Source: UBA5536 sp964592595
GTDB lineage: Bacteria; Bacteroidota; Bacteroidia; Bacteroidales; F082
Direction of reading: 5' to 3'
DNA length: 64,000 nucleotides
Assembly (NCBI GenBank): GCA_964592595.1
Contig: CAZQFH010000002.1
Span: 62,001 to 126,000 of the forward strand
Below the pieces are notes generated by a model. The model did no database searches. It saw only the letters and a program-made list of their open reading frames with translations, and was not told the origin of the DNA. The position numbers and the translations under genes were made by a program. Positions 1 to 9,423 of this stretch are shown piece by piece; position 1 is the first letter of the stretch; every line of letters begins with the position of its first letter.

Positions 1-377
1 TCATGCATGGTTTCTTATGGATTCTCCACAAGGATCATCACATTCGTGATGGCCGAAAACTGGAATGGAATGATTTGTTTGCAGTTATTTTTGCGATACC
101 CAGTTTCTTGTTTATTTTTTACGGAATTCAGCATGGTTTCGACTGGAAATTCTACATCGGATTAGGCATCGCACTCTATGGTTTTGCCTATTTTATGTTT
201 CATGATGTTTTTGTTCATGGTCGCCTTCCATTGCTTCAAAAATTAAGCAACCGGTATCTCAGAGCTACTATCACAGCGCATTTGGATCATCATAAACCTC
301 ATGCTCATTACAACTACGGTTTTTTAGTTGCACCCATGAAATATTACAAAGAAGAATGGCGTAGATCTAAAAAATAA
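1..377 (+). CDS. crtZ: Beta-carotene hydroxylase (CrtZ-like), 3' part only
   Basis: The gene is cut by the left edge of the window; about 124 C-terminal residues remain and the first visible ATG at position 3 is internal. The fragment keeps the di-iron histidine clusters of the fatty-acid hydroxylase/CrtZ family: HKDHH near its start, HDVFVH in the middle and HLDHH near the end, with hydrophobic membrane segments between them. CrtZ enzymes hydroxylate the beta-ionone rings of beta-carotene to give zeaxanthin at the cytoplasmic membrane. The stop is TAA at 375-377. No other carotenoid gene lies downstream, so any crt cluster would be to the left. A related sterol-desaturase-type hydroxylase is the alternative, but motif spacing favours CrtZ. 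Confidence 0.85.
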   Translation, partial: MHGFLWILHKDHHIRDGRKLEWNDLFAVIFAIPSFLFIFYGIQHGFDWKFYIGLGIALYGFAYFMFHDVFVHGRLPLLQKLSNRYLRATITAHLDHHKPHAHYNYGFLVAPMKYYKEEWRRSKK

Positions 378-409
378 GCGCTTCCTGGTATTCTGATGAT
401 TTTTGGCAT

Positions 410-417
410 TACCTTTG
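410..417 (+). promoter_or_regulatory. -7 box (TAnnTTTG) upstream of the 469 gene
   Basis: TACCTTTG is an exact match to the Bacteroidota -7 consensus, 51 nt before the start codon at 469. No TTG -33 element was seen at the usual spacing. Confidence 0.45.
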
Positions 418-468
418 GAGCAAACATGCTTTTAAAACTTGATTTTTTAAAAGTTAACGCCCAAAACT

Positions 469-1317
469 ATGAAACATGTATTTTTCCTGATTCCAGCATT
501 GTTAATCTTGCTTTCGGGTAATCTTTTTGCTCAAGATCAGATTATTAAACAATCTGACGAGGTGATTCTCTGCAAAATAAAAGAGATCGGATTGGATGAG
601 GTGAAATATATTTTACCGGATTATCCAGAAGATGTTTTATTTGCTCTTGACAAGGATGAGATTGATAAGATCGTTTTTGAAAATGGCAAAACGCTAAGTT
701 TTCTCCAAAAGATGAATGACCCTGAAACATACAAAGACAATAAAAAGAATGCTATCAAACTGGATTTCTTATCCCCTTTATCAGGCAACACCACTTTTGC
801 CTACGAACGTAGTTTGAGGCCAGGCAGAAGCATAGAAGGAGATGTAGGAATCATTGGATTAGGTATTGATCCAGGCGATGAAAATCCCGGAGGTGTTTTC
901 TTTCGGTTTGGATATAAATTTCTTAAAAGCCCCGATTTTTACCTGCGGGGCATGCGTTATGCTCACCTGCTGAAGGGCAGCTATTTAAAGCCAACAATCA
1001 CGCTTGGTTTTTTTAGCAGAGACAATTACCGCTATTATTATGATTATGATTATCCCACTCCCGAGCCAGGATACCCTTATTATGAAGACTTCATCGAACA
1101 GAACGAAAGAATCAATGCAGTTACCGGAAGCATTCAATTGTTGCTTGGTAAGCAATGGATAATTGATAACAGCTTTTTGGTTGACCTGTACTGGGGAATT
1201 GGCTATGGTTTTTCAACGAATTATGACGCCTCAAATTATTTTTACAGCCATACACTCATGGGAGAAGAATTTCCACTTAGTCTCAGTGCTGGATTGAAAA
1301 TGGGTTTTTTATGGTAA
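469..1317 (+). CDS. Hypothetical exported envelope protein
   Basis: A 282-residue protein with a clear signal peptide (MKHVFFLIPALLILLSG, ending LFAQ at about residue 21). Residues 25-85 form a charged segment found in many Bacteroidota exported proteins, where a short beta domain reads like DEVILCKIKEIGLDEVKY. The remainder is rich in alternating aromatic strands and probably forms an outer-membrane or periplasmic beta structure. A Tyr/Pro-rich stretch (about residues 187-205) resembles an extended surface loop. It ends at a hairpin shared with the convergent gene at 1377-1907. No catalytic motif is visible and no function is assigned. Confidence 0.7.
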   Translation: MKHVFFLIPALLILLSGNLFAQDQIIKQSDEVILCKIKEIGLDEVKYILPDYPEDVLFALDKDEIDKIVFENGKTLSFLQKMNDPETYKDNKKNAIKLDFLSPLSGNTTFAYERSLRPGRSIEGDVGIIGLGIDPGDENPGGVFFRFGYKFLKSPDFYLRGMRYAHLLKGSYLKPTITLGFFSRDNYRYYYDYDYPTPEPGYPYYEDFIEQNERINAVTGSIQLLLGKQWIIDNSFLVDLYWGIGYGFSTNYDASNYFYSHTLMGEEFPLSLSAGLKMGFLW

Positions 1318-1355
1318 AAAATCCTGACCCTGCGAAATAATACAAGGTCAGGATC
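1315..1355 (-). terminator. Intrinsic terminator of the 1377-1907 gene
   Basis: A perfect 9-bp stem, ATCCTGACC (1321-1329) with GGTCAGGAT (1346-1354), has a 16-nt loop. Read on the minus strand it runs directly into six Ts (complement of 1316-1321), so it mainly serves the minus-strand barrel gene. It may also end the plus-strand gene. Confidence 0.75.
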
Positions 1356-1376
1356 AGAAGAAAACTGTTAAGAAGT

Positions 1377-1907
1377 TTAGAACTTCAAGGTTAAACCGGC
1401 GTTTATTAGTGCTACTCCATAGCCCAGTTCGGCATACACCCCAAAAGTATCTCCAAAATGATACCGCGCACCGGCAAAACCGGCATAAGCCACACCACCA
1501 GCTGAAGGCGATACTGGAACTGTGCCAGATCCTTCGTATTTCACGCTGGCCACATTATATCCCAGCATAACGCCCGCATAAGTATCAAGTTGATCAACCA
1601 AATCAAAATGATAAGCACCACGAGCGCCAACAATCAAGTAAGTGTATTTCCAGGAATAATTTGCGCCAAAACCGGAAAAATCCTCTTTGGAGGCCGAATA
1701 ACCCAGATAAGCTCCAAGGCTAAGGTTATCAGTAAGACCGAAGTCAAGTGCCAGCGAAACAGGAGGCAAATCAACTGTTCCTGTAGCAAAAGTAGCTCCC
1801 AATCCGATACCGATATTGGCATCAACCTGTCCTTTTTCGAACTGTGCATGCGCATTGTAAGATAGTCCAATCAGCGCAAATGCTAAAACAAATAAAACTT
1901 TTTTCAT
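1377..1907 (-). CDS. Small outer-membrane beta-barrel protein (OmpX/OmpA-barrel type)
   Basis: A 176-residue protein with a signal peptide cleaved after YNAHA (about residue 21). The mature part alternates glycine/aromatic amphipathic strands (GIGLGATF, LGAYLGYSAS, GVMLGYNVASV, YAELGYGVALI) and ends in Phe (LTLKF), as expected for a BAM-inserted 8-stranded barrel of the outer-membrane-protein beta-barrel superfamily. It is transcribed alone with its own terminator. The 256 nt between it and the next gene (1908-2163) hold no further gene. A structural or adhesive role is likely but cannot be specified. Confidence 0.8.
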   Translation of the reverse strand: MKKVLFVLAFALIGLSYNAHAQFEKGQVDANIGIGLGATFATGTVDLPPVSLALDFGLTDNLSLGAYLGYSASKEDFSGFGANYSWKYTYLIVGARGAYHFDLVDQLDTYAGVMLGYNVASVKYEGSGTVPVSPSAGGVAYAGFAGARYHFGDTFGVYAELGYGVALINAGLTLKF

Positions 1908-2163
1908 AATAATACTGGTTGTTAATTCATTGCCTACTCTTTATGCTTTTCGGCTTCCGCAAACCAAAACAGGCACTAACCCATTATTGGCCGAAACCTG
2001 CAATTAAGCGGACAGTAAAGTGTTTCTGGTTTTAGAAAAATGAAATTTAATTCCATCCTGCTTTGATATTGAAGGCTTTGATGGAACAAAACTACATGCG
2101 GAAACCTGCGTTAATTCTAAGGTAAAAAACGGATTATGTTCAGGTAATCAACCGGAAAAGCCG

Positions 2164-2613
2164 TTATTGCAACTGAAAAAGCTGTTTGCGTCGCATATCA
2201 AGGTAAAAAACCCTGTTGAATATTTTTGAAGAAAAGCTCGTCCAATCAAAAGATTCCGGATGAAAAATGATTGGTTCAAAAAGATTTGAACCACTAACGA
2301 TCAAAAGCCACAGGTCTGCATAACGCATACGTTGGTAGCCAGCCGACTTGGTTTCCTTCTTCTCTATTAAACCATTTATAATCGTTGGATCAATCACTAA
2401 AGTACCTGATTTAGTATCATTTTGCGGATCAGTAATATAACGAACTACTTCCAGGCCGATTGTTTTATGCCTGTTGATGATGAGTTGAAAATCAGGTGCT
2501 TCATGTGTTTTTATTCGTGCTTTGGGAAAATCTGCATAGCACGACCTAAACACTTCAATGATTTCTTTTTCAAGTGCTTTATGATATGGATTTAGCGATT
2601 TATTACGAGACAT
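2164..2613 (-). CDS. Hypothetical protein with possible nuclease-like core
   Basis: A 149-residue soluble protein starting at the ATG at 2613; a TTG two codons upstream is less likely. It has no signal peptide or membrane segment. The order PDF (about residue 40), then GLEVVRY about 13 residues later, then a hydrophobic strand YADLWLLIV resembles the PD-x(n)-ExK layout of restriction-endonuclease-like folds. The lysine of the ExK element is not obvious (EVV-R), so activity is doubtful. It stands alone between two unrelated genes. I do not recognise the family and the fold suggestion is inference. Confidence 0.55.
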   Translation of the reverse strand: MSRNKSLNPYHKALEKEIIEVFRSCYADFPKARIKTHEAPDFQLIINRHKTIGLEVVRYITDPQNDTKSGTLVIDPTIINGLIEKKETKSAGYQRMRYADLWLLIVSGSNLFEPIIFHPESFDWTSFSSKIFNRVFYLDMRRKQLFQLQ

Positions 2614-2679
2614 GAACAATAAGTTTTAGCAGCAAGATAAAGAAATCCTTTGCAAAATTCAGAATTAATAAAAATTCAG

Positions 2680-2716
2680 CAAAAAAAAATGCCGGCAAAT
2701 AATTTCACCGGCATTA
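2680..2716 (-). terminator. Intrinsic terminator after the oligopeptidase gene
   Basis: Stem AATGCCGG (2688-2695) pairs with CCGGCATT (2708-2715) around a 12-nt loop. On the minus strand it is followed by at least eight Ts (complement of 2681-2689). It ends the TonB receptor-oligopeptidase transcript. Confidence 0.85.
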
Positions 2717-2736
2717 AATTTTATGGGGATTGGAAA

Positions 2737-4884
2737 CTATTTTACCATACCCAGTTCGTTCATCATAAATGCGTATTCCAAGGCAGTTTCTTTTAAACGT
2801 TCAAAACGTCCTGAAGCTCCGCCATGTCCAAAGTCCATATTGGTTTTTAATAGCACCAGGTTATCGTCTGTTTTATACGTTCTGAGTTTAGCAACCCATT
2901 TAGCAGGTTCCCAGTATTGCACCTGGCTGTCGTGTAATCCCGTAGTAACAAGCATTGCTGGATAAGCTGTCTTTTCAACATTGTCGTAGGGTGAGTAGGA
3001 AAGCATATAATCGAAATATTCTTTTTCATTTGGATTGCCCCATTCATCGTACTCACCTGTTGTAAGCGGAATACTTTCGTCAAGCATAGTAGTAACTACA
3101 TCAACAAAAGGAACAGCAGCGATCACGCCTTTCCACAGATCGGGGCGCATATTAACTACAGCACCAACAAGCAATCCGCCGGCACTGCCGCCCATAGCAA
3201 ATAAATGCTCACTATCGGTATATTTTTGATCGATCAGGTATTCGCCACAAGCGATAAAGTCGTAAAATGTATTCTTCTTGTTGAGTAATTTACCGTCTTC
3301 ATACCATTGCCTGCCAAGCTCTTCGCCTCCGCGGATATGAGCAATTGCCCACACAAAGCCCCTGTCGAGCAGACTCAATCGTGTAGAAGAAAAATAGGCA
3401 TCCATACTGGCACCATAAGAACCATACCCATAAAGTACAAGCGGATTATTACCATTCTTTTCAAGACCTTTTTTATAAACCAACGACACGGGAACCATCA
3501 CACCATCATGCGAAGGCACATAGCGTCTTTCTGATTGATAATCGTCAGGATTGTAACCACCAAGAACTTCTTGCTGTTTTAATAGTGTCTTGGTTCTGTC
3601 AACCATATTAAAATCAAAAACAGAATTTGGCGTGGTAAGCGAGGTATAACCATAGCGTAAAATATCAGTATCAAAATCAACATTTGTGCTGGCATAAGCT
3701 GTGTAAGCCGGTTCGCCAAAATCGAGGTAATAATCCTGCTTTTTGTCCCAACTCATCACACGAAGATTCAGTAACCCTTTCTGGCGTTCACTCACAACCA
3801 AATAGTTGTTAAAGATTTCAAAATCTTCGAGCAACACCTCTTCACGATGCGGAATAACCTCTTTCCAGTTTTGCATCCCCGGCTTTTTTACATTTGTTTT
3901 CATCAACCGGAAATTCTGAGCATCGAGATTTGTACGGATATAAAAATCATTTTTGTAATGATCAACCCCATAAAGCATATCAGCCTGTCGCTCCTGCACC
4001 ATTTTGAAATCTTTGTCGGGTGTATTTGCATCAACAAAACGATATTCTGCCGAAAGCGTACTAACTGAACCAATCATAATGTAGGCATCTGATTTTGTCT
4101 TGAAAACAAATGCATAAAATGTAGGGTCATTTTCCTCAAAAACCACCTCATCTTTTTCATAAGCTTCTTCCAACCGGTGTCTGACAATTTTAAATGGCCG
4201 CAGTGTTTCATCCTTTACACTATAAAATAAGGTGTTGTTATCATTCCCCCAAGCCATATTCCCCGAAGTATTAGGAATACTCTCAGGATAAATCTGGCCA
4301 GTGATAAGGTCCTTAACATAAATGGTGTATTGCCTGCGGCTTACGGTATCAACCGAAAAAGCCAACAAATTGTTGTTGCTGCTTATTTCCCAGCCGCCAA
4401 TCTGAAAATAGGCATAACCTTCGGCCATATTATTACCATTGAGCATGATTTCCTCCTCTGCATCAAGATTACCTTTTTTGCGACAATAGATTGGATACTC
4501 CTTTCCTTCCTCGTAACGCGTGTAGTAATAATATCCATTACGTTTGAATGGAACTGAAATATCGGTTTGTTTGATACGCCCCAGCATTTCGTCATATAAC
4601 TCTTGCTGCAACTGATTGGTATGCGCTAAAGCGGCATCGGTGTAGGCATTTTCAGCTTCCAGATAAGCAACTACATCCGGATTTTCGCGCTCGTTGAGCC
4701 AGTAGTAGTTGTCGATTCGCGTTTTATCATGCTTGGTTAGTTCGTGAGGTTTTTGTTGTGCTATCGGAGCCTGCATGGTTTCGTTTTTTGACTGATCGCA
4801 TCCACTGAATAACAGCAGTACCAGCGTAGAATAAAATATTGATTTCATTTTGAAATTCAACGATTTAAAGGATGATTTTTTCAT
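2737..4884 (-). CDS. ptrB: Oligopeptidase B-like S9A serine peptidase, lipoprotein
   Basis: A 715-residue prolyl-oligopeptidase-family enzyme: N-terminal beta-propeller (about 45-430) and C-terminal alpha/beta-hydrolase domain (about 450-715). The catalytic triad is visible as Ser567 in GGSAGG, Asp652 in GLHDSQVQYWEP and His687 in FGHGGASGR; these contexts match oligopeptidase B, which cuts short peptides after Arg/Lys. Unlike the classical cytosolic enzyme it starts with a signal peptide and a lipobox (LLLFSGC, Cys29), so it is probably anchored in the envelope. An ATG at 4848 would give a shorter leader and is equally plausible. It lies 17 nt behind a TonB-dependent receptor and is probably cotranscribed, suggesting peptide import and degradation. 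Confidence 0.92.
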   Translation of the reverse strand: MKKSSFKSLNFKMKSIFYSTLVLLLFSGCDQSKNETMQAPIAQQKPHELTKHDKTRIDNYYWLNERENPDVVAYLEAENAYTDAALAHTNQLQQELYDEMLGRIKQTDISVPFKRNGYYYYTRYEEGKEYPIYCRKKGNLDAEEEIMLNGNNMAEGYAYFQIGGWEISSNNNLLAFSVDTVSRRQYTIYVKDLITGQIYPESIPNTSGNMAWGNDNNTLFYSVKDETLRPFKIVRHRLEEAYEKDEVVFEENDPTFYAFVFKTKSDAYIMIGSVSTLSAEYRFVDANTPDKDFKMVQERQADMLYGVDHYKNDFYIRTNLDAQNFRLMKTNVKKPGMQNWKEVIPHREEVLLEDFEIFNNYLVVSERQKGLLNLRVMSWDKKQDYYLDFGEPAYTAYASTNVDFDTDILRYGYTSLTTPNSVFDFNMVDRTKTLLKQQEVLGGYNPDDYQSERRYVPSHDGVMVPVSLVYKKGLEKNGNNPLVLYGYGSYGASMDAYFSSTRLSLLDRGFVWAIAHIRGGEELGRQWYEDGKLLNKKNTFYDFIACGEYLIDQKYTDSEHLFAMGGSAGGLLVGAVVNMRPDLWKGVIAAVPFVDVVTTMLDESIPLTTGEYDEWGNPNEKEYFDYMLSYSPYDNVEKTAYPAMLVTTGLHDSQVQYWEPAKWVAKLRTYKTDDNLVLLKTNMDFGHGGASGRFERLKETALEYAFMMNELGMVK

Positions 4885-4901
4885 AAAAGAATGGTGTTAT
4901 A

Positions 4902-7238
4902 TTAGAAACTCAGCGTCATTCCAAAACTTGGCATCAAAGGTAACTGACGAACCACTTCGCTGCTTATCTGATCTACATAAAAAACGTTTTCGCGATTATA
5001 AAGGTTTGTCACACTCAAATTAAGTTCGAGTTCTGTTCTTTCGCTTAGGAAGATTCTGCGTTTTACATCAAAGTCAAGGCGATGATAACTGGGCAATTCG
5101 CCCTCGTTCAAATCACCATAAATCAACCCCAAATCACCGTTGGCTGTGCTATAATCAGCATTTACACCTCCCGAAAAATTGAGGTATTCGTAATATCCCT
5201 GCACCTGTGTAAAAGGAAAACCGGATCCATAATTCCACCGGCCACTAAATTCCCACTGCCTGCGATCGCCAGCCGTGTATGAAACAATCACGTTTACGTT
5301 GTGACGGCGATCGTAGTGAGGCCGGTAGGAGATTAGCTCACCAGGGCGCTCTTCAAATTCTTTTGTAACATAACCCAATGAATACACCGTCCAAATATAC
5401 CAGTGTTTGTCTTCGTATTTCAAGGCTACATCTCCGCCATACGCTTTTCCACGTTCGATAATGAAATCTTTTTTATAGATATCCGGAGTATCAAATGGTG
5501 CGGTTATTTCGTCGAATAATTTATTGCGGTTGAGGTTTGTGAGCTGCGTAAACTCCTTGAGGTATCCTTCGATATTGAGATTGATGCGGTTTGTAAGGTC
5601 GATTTCCGTTCCTAAAATATAGTGATTGGCTTTTTGTAATTTATGGGTAACATCTTCGCCATCAAAACGGGCAGGAAGGTTATCAGGACCGGACAAAAAT
5701 CCATAAAACAAGTTTACTACATCGCGGTCAGAATTGGCAGCAATCAGATTTTGAGAATACATCCCGGTTGCCAGTTTTAATCTAAACCAATCGTTCACCT
5801 TATATTTAACTGCCAAACGTGGCTCGGGCGAAATATTTGACAGAGAAGCATACCACTGCATTCTCAAACTTGGCTCAAAAAGCAGTTTACCAAAACTACC
5901 TTTGTAACGCACATAGGCAGCAAGTTCGGTTGTGTTTTCGGTTTGATTGATATTACGTCCGACGCCATTAGTGAAATCAAACTCCGTTTTAAATCCCAGC
6001 AACTCAACTCCGTATTTTACAAGGTCTTTACCGAGGAAATAAGTAAAATGAAATCCCATATTAAAACCGTTGATTGCACTTGATCGATCCGGCGAAGAAG
6101 CTTCTGCCAATGTTGCCCGATAGCTGGAATATGCCATATTACCTTCAATTAAAACGGACGACTTTCCAGGAATTATAAGGAAATTGGAACCTCCACCTGC
6201 AGCTTTCCAACTGAAATCGGATAATGCCTTGTAATTGCTCACCTTATCATCAAAATTAAACCCGAAGAAATTGATTTTGCTACCATTAGCAGCATTTATG
6301 GATGCTTTGCCGTAAATGTCCAAAAAGTTGAAAGGCAAGCCATTTTCGTCGATATAGCTATACAGGCTTTTACTGGTTTGCTCCAGATATGAGTTCTTTA
6401 CCGAAAGCACAAAACTAGAACTGGATCCATTTTCGGTTTTTGCTTTCACGATTGGCCCTTCAAGCAAAAAACGCGCACCAAAAGTACTGGCGCCAATTTT
6501 TCCTGCTATTCTATTTTTATTCCCGTCGCGGGTTGTGATATCCATTATTGAAGAAATACGACCACCATAATCGGCACTAAAACCTCCCGTAAAAACTTCG
6601 GCATTGCGAATGATATCTGTTTCGAATACAGAAAACAATCCAATAGAGTGGAAAGGATTATAAACGATCATCCCATCCAGCAAAACTTTGTTTTGAATAG
6701 GAGACCCCCCTCTGATATACAATTGCCCTCCCTGATCGCCAGTAAATACCACACCAGGAATCACTTGCAGATACTGAGCCAAGTCGCTCTGACCACCAAT
6801 GGAAGGGATTTTCTTTAATGTTCTGGGCGTGACATTAATGACAGAAGTTTTGGTCTCATTTCTTGCTTCCATCTTATCAGCTGTAATATTTACCGTTCCT
6901 AAGCTCACGCTGCCTTCGGTAAGGTTGAAGCGTTTGTTGAGCACATCTCCTGCAACAAGCGTTATGGGTTCGCGCAGTGTGTCGTAACCCAAAAATGTTA
7001 CCAACATAATGTAGTCGCCCGGAGGAACTTTTGTGATGCTGAAGTAACCATTAATATCTGTTGATCCTCCATGACTTGTGCCGTTGAGGTAAACATTAGA
7101 AAAAATCACTGGTTCACCTGTACTGGCTTCATATACAAAACCACGAACAGCCGCATCCTGAGCTTGTGCAGCAGAAAATATAAAAGCGACAAAAAATAAT
7201 ACGGTAAATAATTTGTTGATGGATATAAATTGTTGCAT
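4902..7238 (-). CDS. TonB-dependent receptor with carboxypeptidase-like N-terminal domain
   Basis: A 778-residue outer-membrane receptor. A signal peptide ends at AAQAQ (about 27). It is followed by a carboxypeptidase-regulatory-like beta-sandwich (about 28-115; VRGFVYEASTGEPVIFSNVY), a plug domain (about 130-230, with GVVFTGDQGGQLYIRGG) and a 22-strand-type barrel ending in GMTLSF. It lacks the SusC-specific signature and has no SusD neighbour, so it belongs to the general TonB receptor group. The oligopeptidase gene follows by 17 nt. The substrate is not readable from sequence; a peptide is a reasonable guess from context. Confidence 0.9.
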   Translation of the reverse strand: MQQFISINKLFTVLFFVAFIFSAAQAQDAAVRGFVYEASTGEPVIFSNVYLNGTSHGGSTDINGYFSITKVPPGDYIMLVTFLGYDTLREPITLVAGDVLNKRFNLTEGSVSLGTVNITADKMEARNETKTSVINVTPRTLKKIPSIGGQSDLAQYLQVIPGVVFTGDQGGQLYIRGGSPIQNKVLLDGMIVYNPFHSIGLFSVFETDIIRNAEVFTGGFSADYGGRISSIMDITTRDGNKNRIAGKIGASTFGARFLLEGPIVKAKTENGSSSSFVLSVKNSYLEQTSKSLYSYIDENGLPFNFLDIYGKASINAANGSKINFFGFNFDDKVSNYKALSDFSWKAAGGGSNFLIIPGKSSVLIEGNMAYSSYRATLAEASSPDRSSAINGFNMGFHFTYFLGKDLVKYGVELLGFKTEFDFTNGVGRNINQTENTTELAAYVRYKGSFGKLLFEPSLRMQWYASLSNISPEPRLAVKYKVNDWFRLKLATGMYSQNLIAANSDRDVVNLFYGFLSGPDNLPARFDGEDVTHKLQKANHYILGTEIDLTNRINLNIEGYLKEFTQLTNLNRNKLFDEITAPFDTPDIYKKDFIIERGKAYGGDVALKYEDKHWYIWTVYSLGYVTKEFEERPGELISYRPHYDRRHNVNVIVSYTAGDRRQWEFSGRWNYGSGFPFTQVQGYYEYLNFSGGVNADYSTANGDLGLIYGDLNEGELPSYHRLDFDVKRRIFLSERTELELNLSVTNLYNRENVFYVDQISSEVVRQLPLMPSFGMTLSF

Positions 7239-7384
7239 GGCAGCATTTTGAGTTATAAAATTAAATTAAATTCACTCATTAGCGAATTCACAAAAGAACG
7301 CGCAATTTAAATAAAAAGTACGCAGAATTGCTGATTAAATAAGAATAATGGCTGTAATATCCAGTTTCAGGCAAACAAATTGCT

Positions 7385-8305
7385 TTACTGTTTTGTTCGC
7401 ACAGCAGCTGCCTGCCTTAGTAAATCCCTTTCAGCTTCGGTGATCTTTTCAGGAAGACGAAGCTGTACTTTTAATAACAAATTCCCAAAACTGCTTGATC
7501 CGTAAACAGGCATTCCCATTTCCTTAAGCCTCAAAACACTACCATTCTGCTGGCCGGCTTTCACAGGAACCTGCACAATACCTTTAAAAGTTTTAAAAGG
7601 AAGCTTTCCGCCCAATGCGGCGGTATAGATATCTACCGGAAAATCGGCAATAAGATCATCGCCGTCACGAACCATACCAACAATTTGTTTCACTTGCACT
7701 TTCAACAATAAATCGCCAGGTGCACCGCCAAAAGGAGATTGCTGACCTTTTCCTTTAATTCGTAATGTTTGGCCATCTTTTACTCCGGGTTTTATTTTAA
7801 GCCTAAGCCTTTGTCCGTTTAAATTAATCAGCTGCTCAGCGCCAGAATAAGCCTCTTGCAAACTGAGGCTAATTGTTGCGCTTAAATCCTGACCTTTAAT
7901 ATTTTGTGATTGTCGCTGCCGTCTGCTATGAGCCTGACCACCAAAACCACCTCCAAAAAAAGCATCGAAAAAATCGGAAAAGCCACTCGATCCACCAAAA
8001 AACTCTTCATAGCCCTGCTGTCTTCCTGAAGTACGGCCTCTTCCAAAACCTCCGAAACCTTCAAATCCTTGTTGCTGGTATTGCTTCCAGTTAGAGCCCA
8101 AATCATCATACTTTTTCCGCTTTTCAACATTACCAAGAACTTCATAAGCTTCGCTTATCTCCTTAAAACGATCCTCAGCCGCTTTGTTGTCAGGATTTTT
8201 ATCCGGATGATATTTAACAGCCAATTTACGGTACTGCTTCTTTATCTGATCAGCGGTTGCCTTTCGGTCCACTCCTAATATTTTGTAATAGTCCTTGTAA
8301 TCCAT
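7385..8305 (-). CDS. cbpA: DnaJ-class co-chaperone (CbpA-like)
   Basis: A 306-residue J-domain protein. The J domain (1-70) carries the HPD motif at residues 33-35, which stimulates the DnaK ATPase. A Gly/Phe-rich linker (about 80-130) follows, then two beta-sandwich substrate-binding domains (about 135-295). The CxxCxGxG zinc-finger region of DnaJ is absent, so this is a CbpA/type II protein acting with DnaK in the cytoplasm. No cbpM or grpE gene is adjacent. It is followed downstream (minus strand) by the TonB receptor after about 145 nt and is probably a separate transcript. Confidence 0.92.
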   Translation of the reverse strand: MDYKDYYKILGVDRKATADQIKKQYRKLAVKYHPDKNPDNKAAEDRFKEISEAYEVLGNVEKRKKYDDLGSNWKQYQQQGFEGFGGFGRGRTSGRQQGYEEFFGGSSGFSDFFDAFFGGGFGGQAHSRRQRQSQNIKGQDLSATISLSLQEAYSGAEQLINLNGQRLRLKIKPGVKDGQTLRIKGKGQQSPFGGAPGDLLLKVQVKQIVGMVRDGDDLIADFPVDIYTAALGGKLPFKTFKGIVQVPVKAGQQNGSVLRLKEMGMPVYGSSSFGNLLLKVQLRLPEKITEAERDLLRQAAAVRTKQ

Positions 8306-8409
8306 AGCTTTATTTAGCAGTCAAATAACATGCCAATTCCCATTTCTGGAAACACCTGTCATTCTGACAATAATCTATACATCAAAAGATTACTAAACAG
8401 CCAAATTTC

Positions 8410-9333
8410 CTATTCCCGAATTACTTTGAAATTTGACACTGCTGCATCAAGCTTAATGTAAATTTTTTGGCTTGCATCCTTAAACCCGGGAGTTTCGTAA
8501 ATACCCCTATCAATTTTCTCAAAATCGCTAAGTGTTTTACTCGATAGAATAGTTGAACCAGTGAGGCTACAGCCAGCCTCAGCCGGAATTCTAATATTGA
8601 TAGCTGAAGCCGCTGCATCAATATTTACAGAGGTTTCATCATTTTTGTCGCCGATCTTTAAGTCGATAGCCGCAGCTCCACCATCGATCTCTATATCCTG
8701 CACCCTGTAATCCCTTAAATCAAAGTCAAGTTCGGCAGCACCTACATCCAGATCAAAACTCCATTGTATTTCAGGATTCAGCATCAAATCAAACTTATTC
8801 AACTTATTGCTATTGAGCACTATCTTATCATCTACTTGCTCGATAATCACTTTGCAATGTTCACCCAGCTCCTCCACCCTAAAGTTGTATGCCATGCTTG
8901 ATCCCCGCTTGTCGGCTCTAATCAAATCACCAGTTGTTCCCGATAGCTTGTAACTTCCGGCAGTAGCTTCCAGTTCGAGTGTAGCCATGGTGATGTCAGC
9001 TGTAAGTTCATGACTAAAGGTTTGCGTTACAAGCGTGTCGTGGATTCTGGATTCATCTTTGTCATAATTATACCGAAAAACAGATTTGTTGTTTCCGTAT
9101 GTCTCTGCCTGCTGTCCGTACATTACGACCCCAAGAATTCCGACGGCAATGGCTAACAAAAGCTTAAAGAAATTTTGAACAGGAAGAATAGAAACACCCC
9201 ACAAAATAAGTAGCAGCGGCCAAAGCCTGATTAACACATTCCATTGAAATTCAAACACATCTAATCTGTCGAGTAAAAACAAGGTTCCCAAAGCAATTAG
9301 CAGGATTCCCCAAAAAACATTTTGTTGTTTCAT
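8410..9333 (-). CDS. LiaF-like membrane protein with toastrack domain
   Basis: A 307-residue protein with closely packed hydrophobic helices in the first 80 residues (DUF5668-like: GTLFLLDRLDVF, WPLLLILWGVSIL, LLLAIAVGILGVVMYG). A C-terminal beta-rich region (about 105-305) has repeated short strands such as DVGAAELDFDL, DGGAAAIDLKI and DAAASAINIRI, typical of the LiaF/YvqF C-terminal beta-solenoid. In Firmicutes such proteins regulate cell-envelope stress kinases. Here no LiaRS-type kinase is adjacent, but the preceding gene encodes a PspC protein 90 nt away, so an envelope-stress role is inferred. Confidence 0.8.
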   Translation of the reverse strand: MKQQNVFWGILLIALGTLFLLDRLDVFEFQWNVLIRLWPLLLILWGVSILPVQNFFKLLLAIAVGILGVVMYGQQAETYGNNKSVFRYNYDKDESRIHDTLVTQTFSHELTADITMATLELEATAGSYKLSGTTGDLIRADKRGSSMAYNFRVEELGEHCKVIIEQVDDKIVLNSNKLNKFDLMLNPEIQWSFDLDVGAAELDFDLRDYRVQDIEIDGGAAAIDLKIGDKNDETSVNIDAAASAINIRIPAEAGCSLTGSTILSSKTLSDFEKIDRGIYETPGFKDASQKIYIKLDAAVSNFKVIRE

Positions 9334-9423
9334 AATATCATTTTTATCAGCAATTAATCTGCTACACGGCAGATGCTATTTTAACTATTAAACTATCTGT
9401 AATTATGTTGATTACCCTCAAAG

